From assembly GCA_903930395.1 (NCBI GenBank), contig CAIYYE010000451.1, forward strand, positions 1-6,864: a DNA stretch of 6,864 nucleotides, written 5' to 3'. Positions 1 to 5,901 of this stretch are shown one piece after another (positions within the stretch are counted from its first letter, which is position 1; every line of letters begins with the position of its first letter). A program made the translations under genes and the position numbers. This DNA is from an uncultured beta proteobacterium (GTDB lineage Bacteria; Pseudomonadota; Gammaproteobacteria; Burkholderiales; Rhodocyclaceae). The notes below the pieces were generated by a model. The model worked only from the letters and a program-made list of their open reading frames with translations, did no database searches and had not been told where the DNA came from.

Positions 1-329
1 GCCATCAGTACCTGGATATCGGCGGCATAACCTCGCTCGACTACCTTGAACAACGCTGCCTTGACGACCCCGCCCTGCCGAGCCCGGTAGATGATGATGG
101 TTTTACCGTTGTTTTCGAGTTCGACCGTATCCTTGAGGAAATCGTTGTCGGCCATCCCATCCGGCAGCACCTCAGAAAGCGAGTCACGCAAATCCTTGGC
201 TTCGGCGGCAGCGATGGCCGGGCCGGTCGCATTGGACACCCAAGCCAGAGCACCACTGGCAAACAGGGCGAAGATGCCGAGCAGCACTGGCTGGTAACCC
301 AGCTTCTCGCGGAATGATTCAAAATTCAT
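1..329 (-). CDS. rnfG: RnfG, electron transport complex subunit G (N-terminal part, cut by window edge)
   Basis: RnfG is the membrane-anchored subunit of the Rnf complex whose periplasmic domain carries covalently bound FMN and passes electrons within the complex. Only the first 109 codons lie in the window, and no stop is reached before base 1. The protein begins MNFESFREKLGYQP, followed by one hydrophobic segment at about residues 15-33, then a soluble stretch with LRDSLSEVLPDG and a region rich in Gly, Lys and Ile, as expected for the start of the FMN-binding domain. The flavinylation motif (S/T-G-A-T) lies in the C-terminal half and cannot be checked here. The ATG at 329-327 follows the rnfD stop by a single base (TGA-G-ATG), with GGAAG at 340-336 as ribosome binding site, so translation is probably coupled to rnfD. 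Identity rests on the N-terminal anchor and on its place directly after rnfD, the canonical order. Confidence 0.9.
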   Translation of the reverse strand, partial: MNFESFREKLGYQPVLLGIFALFASGALAWVSNATGPAIAAAEAKDLRDSLSEVLPDGMADNDFLKDTVELENNGKTIIIYRARQGGVVKAALFKVVERGYAADIQVLM

Positions 330-330
330 C

Positions 331-1425
331 TCAGGCTTCCTTCTCGGGAATGCTCAGCGGCTTGCCCTTGCGATCCCGGCCGAGGATGCGCGGCTTGACG
401 AAGCGGTCGATCACCGGCGTCAGCGCATTCATGAGCAGGACGGCAAAGGCCATCCCCTCGGGATAACCACCAAAACTTCGGATAACCCAGGTCAGGAAGC
501 CTATGCCCAGACCAAAGACCAGCTGCCCTGCCCAGGTATTCGGCGAGGTCACGTAATCGGTTGCAATGAAGAAGGCACCGAGCATGGCGGCGCCTGACAG
601 CAGGTGCGTCGAGGCACTCAGGTAATGGGCCGGATCGACGGCATGACCGATAGCCGCCGGAATGGCCAGCCCGGCGAGTACGGCCACCGGGGTGTGCCAG
701 GTAATGATGCCGGCGATCAGCATGTAGATACCGCCGCCCAGGATGAGCAACGAGGCCGATTCGCCAAAGCTGCCCGAACGTGCGCCCAACCAGGAGATCA
801 AGGCACCATGGTCGCCACCCAGCGACTGGAGCAAGTCGATCCCACGCGACATTTCAGTCTTGGTGTAGCCGAGCAATGAGGCACTTGCCATGGCATCCGG
901 CATCGGCAGGCTGGTCAGGAAAATGCGCAGGCCCTGCACGAAGTCAGGCGCTGCGATGGAGGTCATCGGCAAGGGCATCACCCATTGGGTCAGCGGCAAC
1001 GGGAATGAAACCAGCAACGCGACCCGCGCCACCATGGCCGGATTGAAGACGTTTTGCCCGACCCCGCCAAAAACCTGCTTGCCGATCACGATGGCGATGA
1101 AGCCGCCGACCACCGCCACCCACCATGGCGCCCATGGCGGCAAGGTCAGGGCCAGCAACCAGGCAGTGAGCAAGGCGGAGCCGTCCAACAAGGTCGCCTT
1201 GATCCGTGTCCGTCCCATCAACTTCAGCGACAGTGCTTCAAAGCCCAGGCAGGAAAGCATGGTCAGCATCCACATGAAGACCGATGGCCACCCATAGAGC
1301 CAGAAACCAAACAGCGTGGCAGGTACCAGCGCCATCTGCACGCGGAACATCGTGCGGCTGACGGTATTGCCGCCGTGGGCATGTGGCGAAGCAATCGGGG
1401 GCGCCGTCAGGCTGGCGATAGTCAT
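331..1425 (-). CDS. rnfD: RnfD, electron transport complex subunit D
   Basis: RnfD is a polytopic inner-membrane subunit of the Rnf ion-translocating ferredoxin:NAD+ oxidoreductase, related to NqrB, and normally carries covalent FMN. The 364-residue product matches the usual length of about 350. It has many hydrophobic segments (about residues 31-68, 82-116, 130-150, 225-262, 275-290, 300-315 and 322-340). The family-like motif GGVGQNVFNPAMVARV lies at 120-135, and GGYPEGMAFAVLLMNALTP at 319-337. The flavin-attachment region, usually D-G-x-S/T-G-A-T-P-L, reads DAMASASLL at 177-185, so serine 183 stands where threonine is expected. The ATG at 1425 overlaps the rnfC stop by 4 nt (ATGA), with AGGGAGAA at 1438-1431 as a strong ribosome binding site. 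The stop is 1 nt before rnfG. Function is inferred from family and operon order. The effect of the Ser is unknown. Confidence 0.96.
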   Translation of the reverse strand: MTIASLTAPPIASPHAHGGNTVSRTMFRVQMALVPATLFGFWLYGWPSVFMWMLTMLSCLGFEALSLKLMGRTRIKATLLDGSALLTAWLLALTLPPWAPWWVAVVGGFIAIVIGKQVFGGVGQNVFNPAMVARVALLVSFPLPLTQWVMPLPMTSIAAPDFVQGLRIFLTSLPMPDAMASASLLGYTKTEMSRGIDLLQSLGGDHGALISWLGARSGSFGESASLLILGGGIYMLIAGIITWHTPVAVLAGLAIPAAIGHAVDPAHYLSASTHLLSGAAMLGAFFIATDYVTSPNTWAGQLVFGLGIGFLTWVIRSFGGYPEGMAFAVLLMNALTPVIDRFVKPRILGRDRKGKPLSIPEKEA

Positions 1426-2954
1426 GCGGATTCTCCCTGTTTTTCCTTGGCCGCAGCCTCGGCGGCAGCCTTGGCTGCTGCGGCGGCTTCCCGCTCGGCC
1501 TTGCGTTTGGCGGCGACCTCGGCTTTTTCGCGGGCCTCGCGGGCCAGGCGATCCTGACGTTGCAAGGCCAGTTTTTTGGTCGCTTCGGTGCGCAGCTTGC
1601 CCCGCTCACGGGCGTAAAGATCACCCTTGGCGTGATAGAAATACTGGACCAGCGGGATATGCGAAGGACAGACGTAGGCGCAGCAACCACAGGCAATGCA
1701 GTCGGACAGTCCGAGGTCGACCGCGCCATCCATGTCGTCATTGCGGATGTGGGCACTCATCTCGAGGGGAAGCAGCCCCATCGGACAGGCCTTGACGCAG
1801 GAGCCGCAGCGGATGCACGCATCCGGCTCGGATTCGGCCACCTCGGCCGCATCAAGTAACAGAATGCCGCTTGTCCCCTTGATCACCGGCACCCGCGTAT
1901 GCGGCAGGATGGTGCCCATCATCGGGCCACCCATGACCAGCTTGGCCGGCTCGCTGCGCGTGCCGCCGGCAAAGGCAACCAGGTCGCTGACCAGTGTACC
2001 GAGCGGCACTTCGTAGTTGCCCGGCTCGGCCACGGCACCACCGTTGAGCGTCATCAGCCGGGTCACCAGTGGCCGGCCCAGGCAGACGGCCTGCTGCACC
2101 GCGTAGGCCGTACCGACGTTATGAACGATCACGCCGACATCGGCAGCGCGCGCATCGGACGGCACTTCGCGACCGGTCAACTCGACGATCAACTGGCGGT
2201 CCGAACCCATCGGGTAGCGCGCCGGCACCGGAAATATGCCGATTTCCGGGAAACCGGCGGCCGCCTCGCGCATCGCTTCAATCGCTTCCGGCTTGTTGTC
2301 CTCGATACCGACCTTGGCACATTTCGCCCCGGTCGAGATCAGCATCAGACGAATACCGGCGACGATGCTGGCTGCCTTGTCGCGCATCAGGCGATCGTCG
2401 CAGGAAAGATAAGGTTCGCACTCGCTACCGTTCATGATCAGCGTGTCGATATTGGAGCGCCGGCCGAGATTGAGCTTGACCGACGACGGAAAGGTCGCGC
2501 CGCCCAGACCGACCACGCCGGCTGCAGCAACCCGCTTGGCGATTTCATCGGCCGACAGCGCGAAGGGATCGGCCGGTACGACGGTTTCAATCCAGGCGTC
2601 TTCACCATCGGCATCGATCGAGATAGCCATTCCCGTCAGACCCGAGGCATGCGGGGCGGTGATTTCGCCAATGGCGCTGATCACCCCGGACGTCGATGCA
2701 TGCAGCGGCGCCGAGATATTGCCCTGGGCGGCGGCAATCAGTTCGCCTTTCTTCACCTGCTGACCGACCAGCACGACAGGCCGCGATGGCGCACCGACAT
2801 GCTGTGAGAGCATCAGATGCAGCCGTGGCGGAATCGGCAGTTTGCGTACCGCCGCATCAGCCGCCGGCCGCTTGTGGTCATCCGGATGCACCCCCCAGCT
2901 GTTACCCAGAATCTGGTTGCCGAGGAAGTGCTTGAAGAGGTTCATGAATCCCAT
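1422..2954 (-). CDS. rnfC: RnfC, electron transport complex subunit C (NADH-binding, Fe-S)
   Basis: RnfC is the peripheral cytoplasmic subunit that oxidises NADH through FMN and feeds two [4Fe-4S] clusters, and it is related to NqrF-independent NuoF-like proteins. The 510 residues show an N-terminal RnfC barrel-like region (about 38-115), a glycine-rich nucleotide region (GVVGLGGATFPSSVK, 146-160), NGSECEPYLSCDDRLM at 175-190, and two ferredoxin motifs: C380, C383, C386, C390 and C419, C422, C425, C429. The tail from about residue 450 to 510 is alanine, lysine and glutamate rich and probably a long helix, a shorter version of the variable repeat tail seen in many RnfC/RsxC proteins. The ATG at 2954 lies 7 nt after the rnfB stop with only a weak purine stretch (GTGAG). 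A second in-frame ATG at 2945 (Met4) would have GGGA very close to it, so the exact start is uncertain by three codons. The 3' end overlaps rnfD by 4 nt. Confidence 0.96.
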   Translation of the reverse strand: MGFMNLFKHFLGNQILGNSWGVHPDDHKRPAADAAVRKLPIPPRLHLMLSQHVGAPSRPVVLVGQQVKKGELIAAAQGNISAPLHASTSGVISAIGEITAPHASGLTGMAISIDADGEDAWIETVVPADPFALSADEIAKRVAAAGVVGLGGATFPSSVKLNLGRRSNIDTLIMNGSECEPYLSCDDRLMRDKAASIVAGIRLMLISTGAKCAKVGIEDNKPEAIEAMREAAAGFPEIGIFPVPARYPMGSDRQLIVELTGREVPSDARAADVGVIVHNVGTAYAVQQAVCLGRPLVTRLMTLNGGAVAEPGNYEVPLGTLVSDLVAFAGGTRSEPAKLVMGGPMMGTILPHTRVPVIKGTSGILLLDAAEVAESEPDACIRCGSCVKACPMGLLPLEMSAHIRNDDMDGAVDLGLSDCIACGCCAYVCPSHIPLVQYFYHAKGDLYARERGKLRTEATKKLALQRQDRLAREAREKAEVAAKRKAEREAAAAAKAAAEAAAKEKQGESA

Positions 2955-2961
2955 GTCGATC

Positions 2962-3489
2962 TCACGCTGCCAAGGGTTTGGGCATCACCCAGTGTTGCAG
3001 GGTGACCGGCACGGGCCGCATGGCCAGCGCCTCGGTCGGGCATTTTTCGATACAGCTTGAGCAGCCGGTACAGGCTTCGCGGAAAACGTTGTGTATCTGC
3101 TTGGCGGCGCCGAGGATGGCATCCGTCGGGCAGACCTTGCTGCAGCGGCAGCAGCCGATGCACAACTCTTCGGACACCACGGCGATCTTCGGCCCTTCAT
3201 CGGACATCGCCGAGAGATCAACCGTCAGCCCGAGCTTGGCGGCAATGGCCGTGGCCAGAGCCTTGCCGCCCGGCGGGCAGCAGGTCGGCGCGGCCGAACC
3301 ATCGACAATCGCCGTCGCCGCCCCCGAACAACCGGGGAATCCACATTGGCCGCAGTTCGAGCCGGGCATCATGGCGATCAGCTCGTCGACCACTGGATTG
3401 CCTTCGACCTGCAGGAATTTGTTGGCGATGCCGAGGATGATGCCGAGTGCGGCACCAAGCAGGGTCAGGCTGATGATGGCAGCGATCAT
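2962..3489 (-). CDS. rnfB: RnfB, electron transport complex subunit B (ferredoxin-like)
   Basis: RnfB is the membrane-anchored iron-sulfur subunit thought to exchange electrons with soluble ferredoxin or flavodoxin. The 175-residue product has one N-terminal membrane helix (about residues 2-23). It is followed by the Fe-S domain motif NCGQCGFPGC (Cys46, 49, 54) with the fourth ligand at Cys71 in the CPPGG motif. Two classical [4Fe-4S] ferredoxin motifs follow, C110/C113/C116/C120 and C140/C143/C146/C150, each ending in CPT. Extra cysteines sit beside the ligands at C70 and C114. Length is slightly short of the 190 or so usual in enteric RsxB, with the difference mainly in the C-terminal tail. 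The ATG at 3489 is preceded by AAGGGAG (3506-3500), 10 nt upstream and overlapping the rnfA TAA, which indicates coupling to rnfA. The next gene, rnfC, starts 7 nt downstream. Confidence 0.97.
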   Translation of the reverse strand: MIAAIISLTLLGAALGIILGIANKFLQVEGNPVVDELIAMMPGSNCGQCGFPGCSGAATAIVDGSAAPTCCPPGGKALATAIAAKLGLTVDLSAMSDEGPKIAVVSEELCIGCCRCSKVCPTDAILGAAKQIHNVFREACTGCSSCIEKCPTEALAMRPVPVTLQHWVMPKPLAA

Positions 3490-3504
3490 TGGACGTGCTC
3501 TCCC

Positions 3505-4083
3505 TTAGACGTTCATGCCCGAGAAGCCCATGAAGGCCAGCGCGAGCAAACTGATGGTGACAAAGGAAATCGGGGCGCCGGCGAAGGCGACCGGGACACG
3601 GGCCAGCGCGATGCGTTCGCGCAGGCCGGCGAAGATGAGCAGGACGATGGTGAAACCGAGCGCCGAGCCGAAGCCGTAAAGCATGCTCTTGAACAGGTTG
3701 AATTTCTGATCAACGTTGAGCAGCGCCACGCCGAGCACAGCGCAGTTGGTCGTGATGAGCGGCAGGTAGATGCCGAGCGACTGGTAAAGACCGGGGCTGG
3801 ATTTCTTGATGAACATCTCGGTGAATTGCACGACGGCCGCAATGACCAGGATGAAGGTCAGGATGCGCAGGTAGCCGAGCCCGAGGGGCTGCAACAGCCA
3901 GTTGTCGAGCATCCAAGAGGCAGCGGCCGCCAGCGTGATGACGAAAGTCGTCGCCAGGCCCATGCCCAGCGCGCTGTCCACGCTCTTCGAGACGCCCATG
4001 ACCGGGCACAGTCCGAGGAACTTGATCAGCACCACGTTGTTGACCAGCGCAGTGGAAAGCAGCAGCAGGAAGAATTCGCTCAT
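3505..4083 (-). CDS. rnfA: RnfA, electron transport complex subunit A
   Basis: RnfA is a small integral membrane subunit homologous to RnfE and NqrE/NqrD. In the complex it pairs with RnfE and, from structures of Rnf and Nqr, cysteines at the RnfA/RnfE interface hold an intramembrane [2Fe-2S] cluster. The 192-residue product is the standard length and has six hydrophobic segments (roughly 5-25, 38-58, 70-90, 102-122, 134-152 and 171-189). The two conserved cysteines are present in their motifs: C26 in FLGLCPVMG and C114 in TTNCAVLG. It is the first gene of the leftward operon. Its ATG at 4083 has only a modest Shine-Dalgarno match (GGAA about 10 nt upstream) and lies about 24 nt downstream of the start point predicted from a near-consensus sigma-54 promoter. 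That promoter and an upstream NifA-type site suggest the whole operon is expressed under nitrogen-fixing conditions. Confidence 0.97.
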   Translation of the reverse strand: MSEFFLLLLSTALVNNVVLIKFLGLCPVMGVSKSVDSALGMGLATTFVITLAAAASWMLDNWLLQPLGLGYLRILTFILVIAAVVQFTEMFIKKSSPGLYQSLGIYLPLITTNCAVLGVALLNVDQKFNLFKSMLYGFGSALGFTIVLLIFAGLRERIALARVPVAFAGAPISFVTISLLALAFMGFSGMNV

Positions 4084-4117
4084 GGTGTCGTGATTCCGGT
4101 TTTTTCACGGGCTTCAC

Positions 4118-4134
4118 TGCATAAGCCGTGCCAA
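4118..4134 (-). promoter_or_regulatory. Sigma-54 promoter of the rnfA operon
   Basis: Read on the minus strand the site is TTGGCACGGCTTATGCA, with GG at 4132-4131, ten bases, then GC at 4120-4119. It differs from the sigma-54 consensus TTGGCACG-N4-TTGCA by one base in the -12 box. The expected start point is near 4107, giving a leader of about 24 nt before the rnfA ATG. Such a promoter needs an enhancer-binding activator, and the TGT-N10-ACA site about 110-126 bp upstream fits NifA. Confidence 0.87.
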
Positions 4135-4185
4135 TCCACAGGAGAGCGACAAAACCCCACGCTGATGCGGCTTGCTGGCGCGAAC

Positions 4186-4200
4186 GCACCAAAACAGGGC
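4186..4200. promoter_or_regulatory. Possible NtrC-binding site (distal)
   Basis: GCAC-C-AAAAC-A-GGGC matches the NtrC half-site pattern GCAC-Y-N5-R-GTGC except for one base (GGGC for GTGC). It lies about 124-138 bp upstream of the predicted nifL start point, a usual enhancer distance and similar to the NtrC sites known upstream of Klebsiella nifLA. It overlaps the first copy of a short tandem repeat. With a degenerate consensus and a one-base mismatch this remains a candidate only. Confidence 0.4.
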
Positions 4201-4211
4201 CAAAACCAGGG
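4189..4211. repeat. Imperfect tandem 11/12-bp repeat
   Basis: CCAAAACAGGG (4189-4199) is followed directly by CCAAAACCAGGG (4200-4211), identical except for one inserted C. It lies between the rnfA promoter and the NifA-type activator site, seven bases short of the latter, and overlaps the distal NtrC-like site. It could be a duplicated protein-binding element or a simple slippage product. No known factor matches it clearly. Confidence 0.7.
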
Positions 4212-4217
4212 AATAAA

Positions 4218-4233
4218 TGTCGCAAACGCAACA
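4218..4233. promoter_or_regulatory. NifA upstream activator sequence (TGT-N10-ACA)
   Basis: TGTCGCAAACGCAACA is an exact match to the NifA enhancer consensus TGT-N10-ACA and the only one I find in the 266-bp intergenic region. It lies about 111-126 bp upstream of the predicted rnfA start point and 91-106 bp upstream of the predicted nifL start point. The site is palindromic and sigma-54 enhancers work in either direction, so one NifA site could serve both promoters. Its distance from the stronger rnfA promoter is the classic one. Confidence 0.75.
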
Positions 4234-4280
4234 TCGAATTCGTCGCATTTGCTCCGAATCATCGCTACAAGGTGCATTTC

Positions 4281-4301
4281 GCCGCATTGCTGCAGTGCGG
4301 C
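4281..4301. repeat. 21-bp near-perfect palindrome with NtrC-like core abutting the nifL promoter
   Basis: The left arm GCCGCATTGC and right arm GCAGTGCGGC are inverted repeats around T4291, with one mismatched pair. Within it, 4284-4298 reads GCAT-T-GCTGC-A-GTGC, one base from the NtrC pattern GCAC-Y-N5-R-GTGC. The right arm includes the GG of the nifL -24 element (4299-4300), so a protein bound here would probably hinder or modulate sigma-54 RNA polymerase. It may be an NtrC governor-type site, a repressor operator, or a chance palindrome. Confidence 0.55.
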
Positions 4302-4313
4302 ATGAAACCTGCT
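4297..4313 (+). promoter_or_regulatory. Sigma-54 promoter of nifLA
   Basis: GCGGCATGAAACCTGCT has GG at 4299-4300 and GC at 4311-4312 with exactly ten bases between. Compared with TTGGCACG-N4-TTGCA it keeps GGCA and TGC with a few substitutions. The predicted start point is near 4324, giving a leader of about 26 nt before the nifL ATG. It is weaker in sequence than the rnfA promoter. nifLA operons in Klebsiella are driven by sigma-54 with NtrC, which fits the nearby NtrC-like sites. Confidence 0.7.
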
Positions 4314-4335
4314 AAGACTTGTCAAAACAAAAGTC

Positions 4336-4342
4336 AGAGGAG
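4336..4342 (+). promoter_or_regulatory. nifL ribosome binding site
   Basis: AGAGGAG lies 7 nt before the ATG at 4350. It settles the nifL start, because the reading frame stays open upstream to a GTG at 4128 that would carry the coding region across both promoters. Confidence 0.85.
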
Positions 4343-4349
4343 CTCATTC

Positions 4350-5882
4350 ATGTCGGCCACACCGTTTGCCCAAGCCCACGCCACCATGGCGCCGGAAACC
4401 GAATTGCCACCGGAAGCTTATCGACAGGCCGTCGACCAGGCTGATCTGGCCATTTCGATCACCGATGCAAAGGCCAACATCCTGTTTGCCAACGAAGCCT
4501 TCACGCGCGTCACCGGCTACAGCAAGGACGAGATAGTCGGCAAGAACGAAGGGACACTGTCCAACCACACCACGCCGCCCGAACTTTACAAGGGCATGTG
4601 GACCAACCTCTCGGCACAGAAGCCGTGGGCCGGAAAGCTGCTCAACAAGCGCAAGGATGGTGTGCTTTACCTGGCCGAACTGAGCATTTCCCCGGTCGTC
4701 GATGCCACGGGCAAGACCACCCATTTTGTCGGCATGCATCGCGACATTACCGAGATGCACCGCCTCGAGCGCGTCGTCCGCAACCAGAAACACCTCATTG
4801 AATCGGTCGTCGATGCAGCCCCGATGGCTTTTGCCCTGCTCGACCCGAGCGGCCGGGTGATTCTCGACAACCAGGAGTACAAGAAGCTGGTCACCGACCT
4901 GCGCCTCAAGGAGCCGGCCCACAGCGTCCTCGACGGCCTGCTGCCGCACTGGCGTGACACCCTGGCCAGCCACCCGCAGGAATGCCTGCTCAACCAGCGC
5001 GAGGCCCGTATCGACCGGGCGGCCGGACGTCCGCGCTGGCTTTCGGTCACCTCGTCGATCATCGACATGCACAGCGACTGTGCCGACAGCTATTTCTGCG
5101 CCGATGGCCAACCCGGCCTGCTCGTTGTCATGACCGACATCACCAACCTGCGCGACGAGCAGGAGCGCGCCCGTGCCTCGGCCCTGCAGGCCGTGCTGGC
5201 CGAGGAAGAGCGCACGGCAGCGATCCGCGAAGGCTTGTCAGCGGCGATTTTCCGTCTCGAAGAGCCGATGAACGTCATGTCGTCGGCCATCTCGGTCCTC
5301 CAGCGCCGCGACCCGGCCAGTGCCGCCATGCTGCAGGAAGCGCTGAGCGGCAGCCGCGATCACCTCGAAACGCTGCGTCAGGTTATCCCGCAAGGTCCGC
5401 ACGAGATCGTCGTCAGCGTGAACATGAACGAGATCCTGCGCGACGTGCTGGAAGTCAGCACCTCGCGCCTGCTCGCCGCCGGCATTACCGTGGACTGGCA
5501 ACCGGCCTCGACGCTGCCGGCCATGCACGGTCGCCCGCTGCAGTTGCGCATGCTCTTCAAGGCGCTGGTCGACAACGCCATCGAGGCGATGAACATCAAG
5601 GGCTGGAAGCGGCGCGAACTGACGCTGACCAGTGCGCTGACCGGCGACTGCATCGTCGTCGCCGTCATCGACAGCGGCCCCGGCATCCCGCACGAATGGC
5701 GGCACAAGGCGTTTGAGCCCTTCTTTACGGCCAAGGGCGGCGGCGGCAAGCACATCGGCACCGGCCTCTCGCGCGTCCAGCAGGTGGTGGCCGACCACGG
5801 CGGCATCATCGACCTCGAAGAAAGCCCGAGCGGCGGTTGTACGGCGATTGTCGAGTTCCGCGTAGACGGCGACCCGATCTGA
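4350..5882 (+). CDS. nifL: NifL, redox- and nitrogen-sensing inhibitor of NifA
   Basis: NifL is a cytoplasmic anti-activator that binds NifA and blocks it when oxygen or fixed nitrogen is present. The 510-residue product is close to Azotobacter (about 519) and Klebsiella (about 495) NifL. PAS1 spans about residues 23-137 ([24 protein letters not shown], then [14 protein letters not shown]), the FAD-binding domain. Trp93 appears to match the conserved PAS1 Trp of Azotobacter NifL. PAS2 spans about 148-268. A linker helix (269-300) leads to a histidine-kinase-like region where Phe301 (FRLEEPMNV) stands at the usual His position. The ATP/ADP-binding GHKL domain is intact: N box LVDNAIEAM (N409), G1 DSGPGI (441-446), F box FEPFF (455-459) and G2 GTGLS (470-474). 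This fits nucleotide binding without kinase activity. The start is fixed by a strong ribosome binding site and a sigma-54 promoter just upstream. nifA follows after 19 nt. Confidence 0.95.
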   Translation: MSATPFAQAHATMAPETELPPEAYRQAVDQADLAISITDAKANILFANEAFTRVTGYSKDEIVGKNEGTLSNHTTPPELYKGMWTNLSAQKPWAGKLLNKRKDGVLYLAELSISPVVDATGKTTHFVGMHRDITEMHRLERVVRNQKHLIESVVDAAPMAFALLDPSGRVILDNQEYKKLVTDLRLKEPAHSVLDGLLPHWRDTLASHPQECLLNQREARIDRAAGRPRWLSVTSSIIDMHSDCADSYFCADGQPGLLVVMTDITNLRDEQERARASALQAVLAEEERTAAIREGLSAAIFRLEEPMNVMSSAISVLQRRDPASAAMLQEALSGSRDHLETLRQVIPQGPHEIVVSVNMNEILRDVLEVSTSRLLAAGITVDWQPASTLPAMHGRPLQLRMLFKALVDNAIEAMNIKGWKRRELTLTSALTGDCIVVAVIDSGPGIPHEWRHKAFEPFFTAKGGGGKHIGTGLSRVQQVVADHGGIIDLEESPSGGCTAIVEFRVDGDPI

Positions 5883-5901
5883 GAAAAACAACGAGAACAG
5901 C

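Noticed and set aside
1899..2807. Plus-strand open frame (302 codons) opposite rnfC
   Set aside because: It is a His/Arg/Asp-rich product typical of an antisense shadow, and the rnfC motifs on the other strand are unambiguous.
4235..4242. 8-bp palindrome CGAATTCG next to the NifA-type site
   Set aside because: It is too short to be meaningful and matches no known regulator consensus.
4271..4285. Alternative sigma-54-like GG...GC upstream of nifL
   Set aside because: The spacing between GG and GC is 11 bases rather than the required 10, and the flanking bases do not fit.
3091..4305. Plus-strand open frame (404 codons) opposite rnfB and rnfA and into the intergenic region
   Set aside because: It is a highly charged, low-complexity product spanning two well-supported genes and the promoters.
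4080..4325. Minus-strand 81-codon open frame from a TTG in the intergenic region
   Set aside because: It overlaps both promoters, starts with TTG without a Shine-Dalgarno match and resembles no family. It is best explained by chance openness.
4128..4349. Upstream extension of nifL by 74 codons from a GTG at 4128
   Set aside because: The stretch contains the NifA-type site, the nifL sigma-54 promoter and part of the rnfA promoter, has no PAS-like sequence, and a strong ribosome binding site supports the ATG at 4350.
4344..5111. Minus-strand open frame (255 codons) opposite nifL
   Set aside because: It is the mirror of the NifL PAS domains with no independent motif or ribosome binding site.
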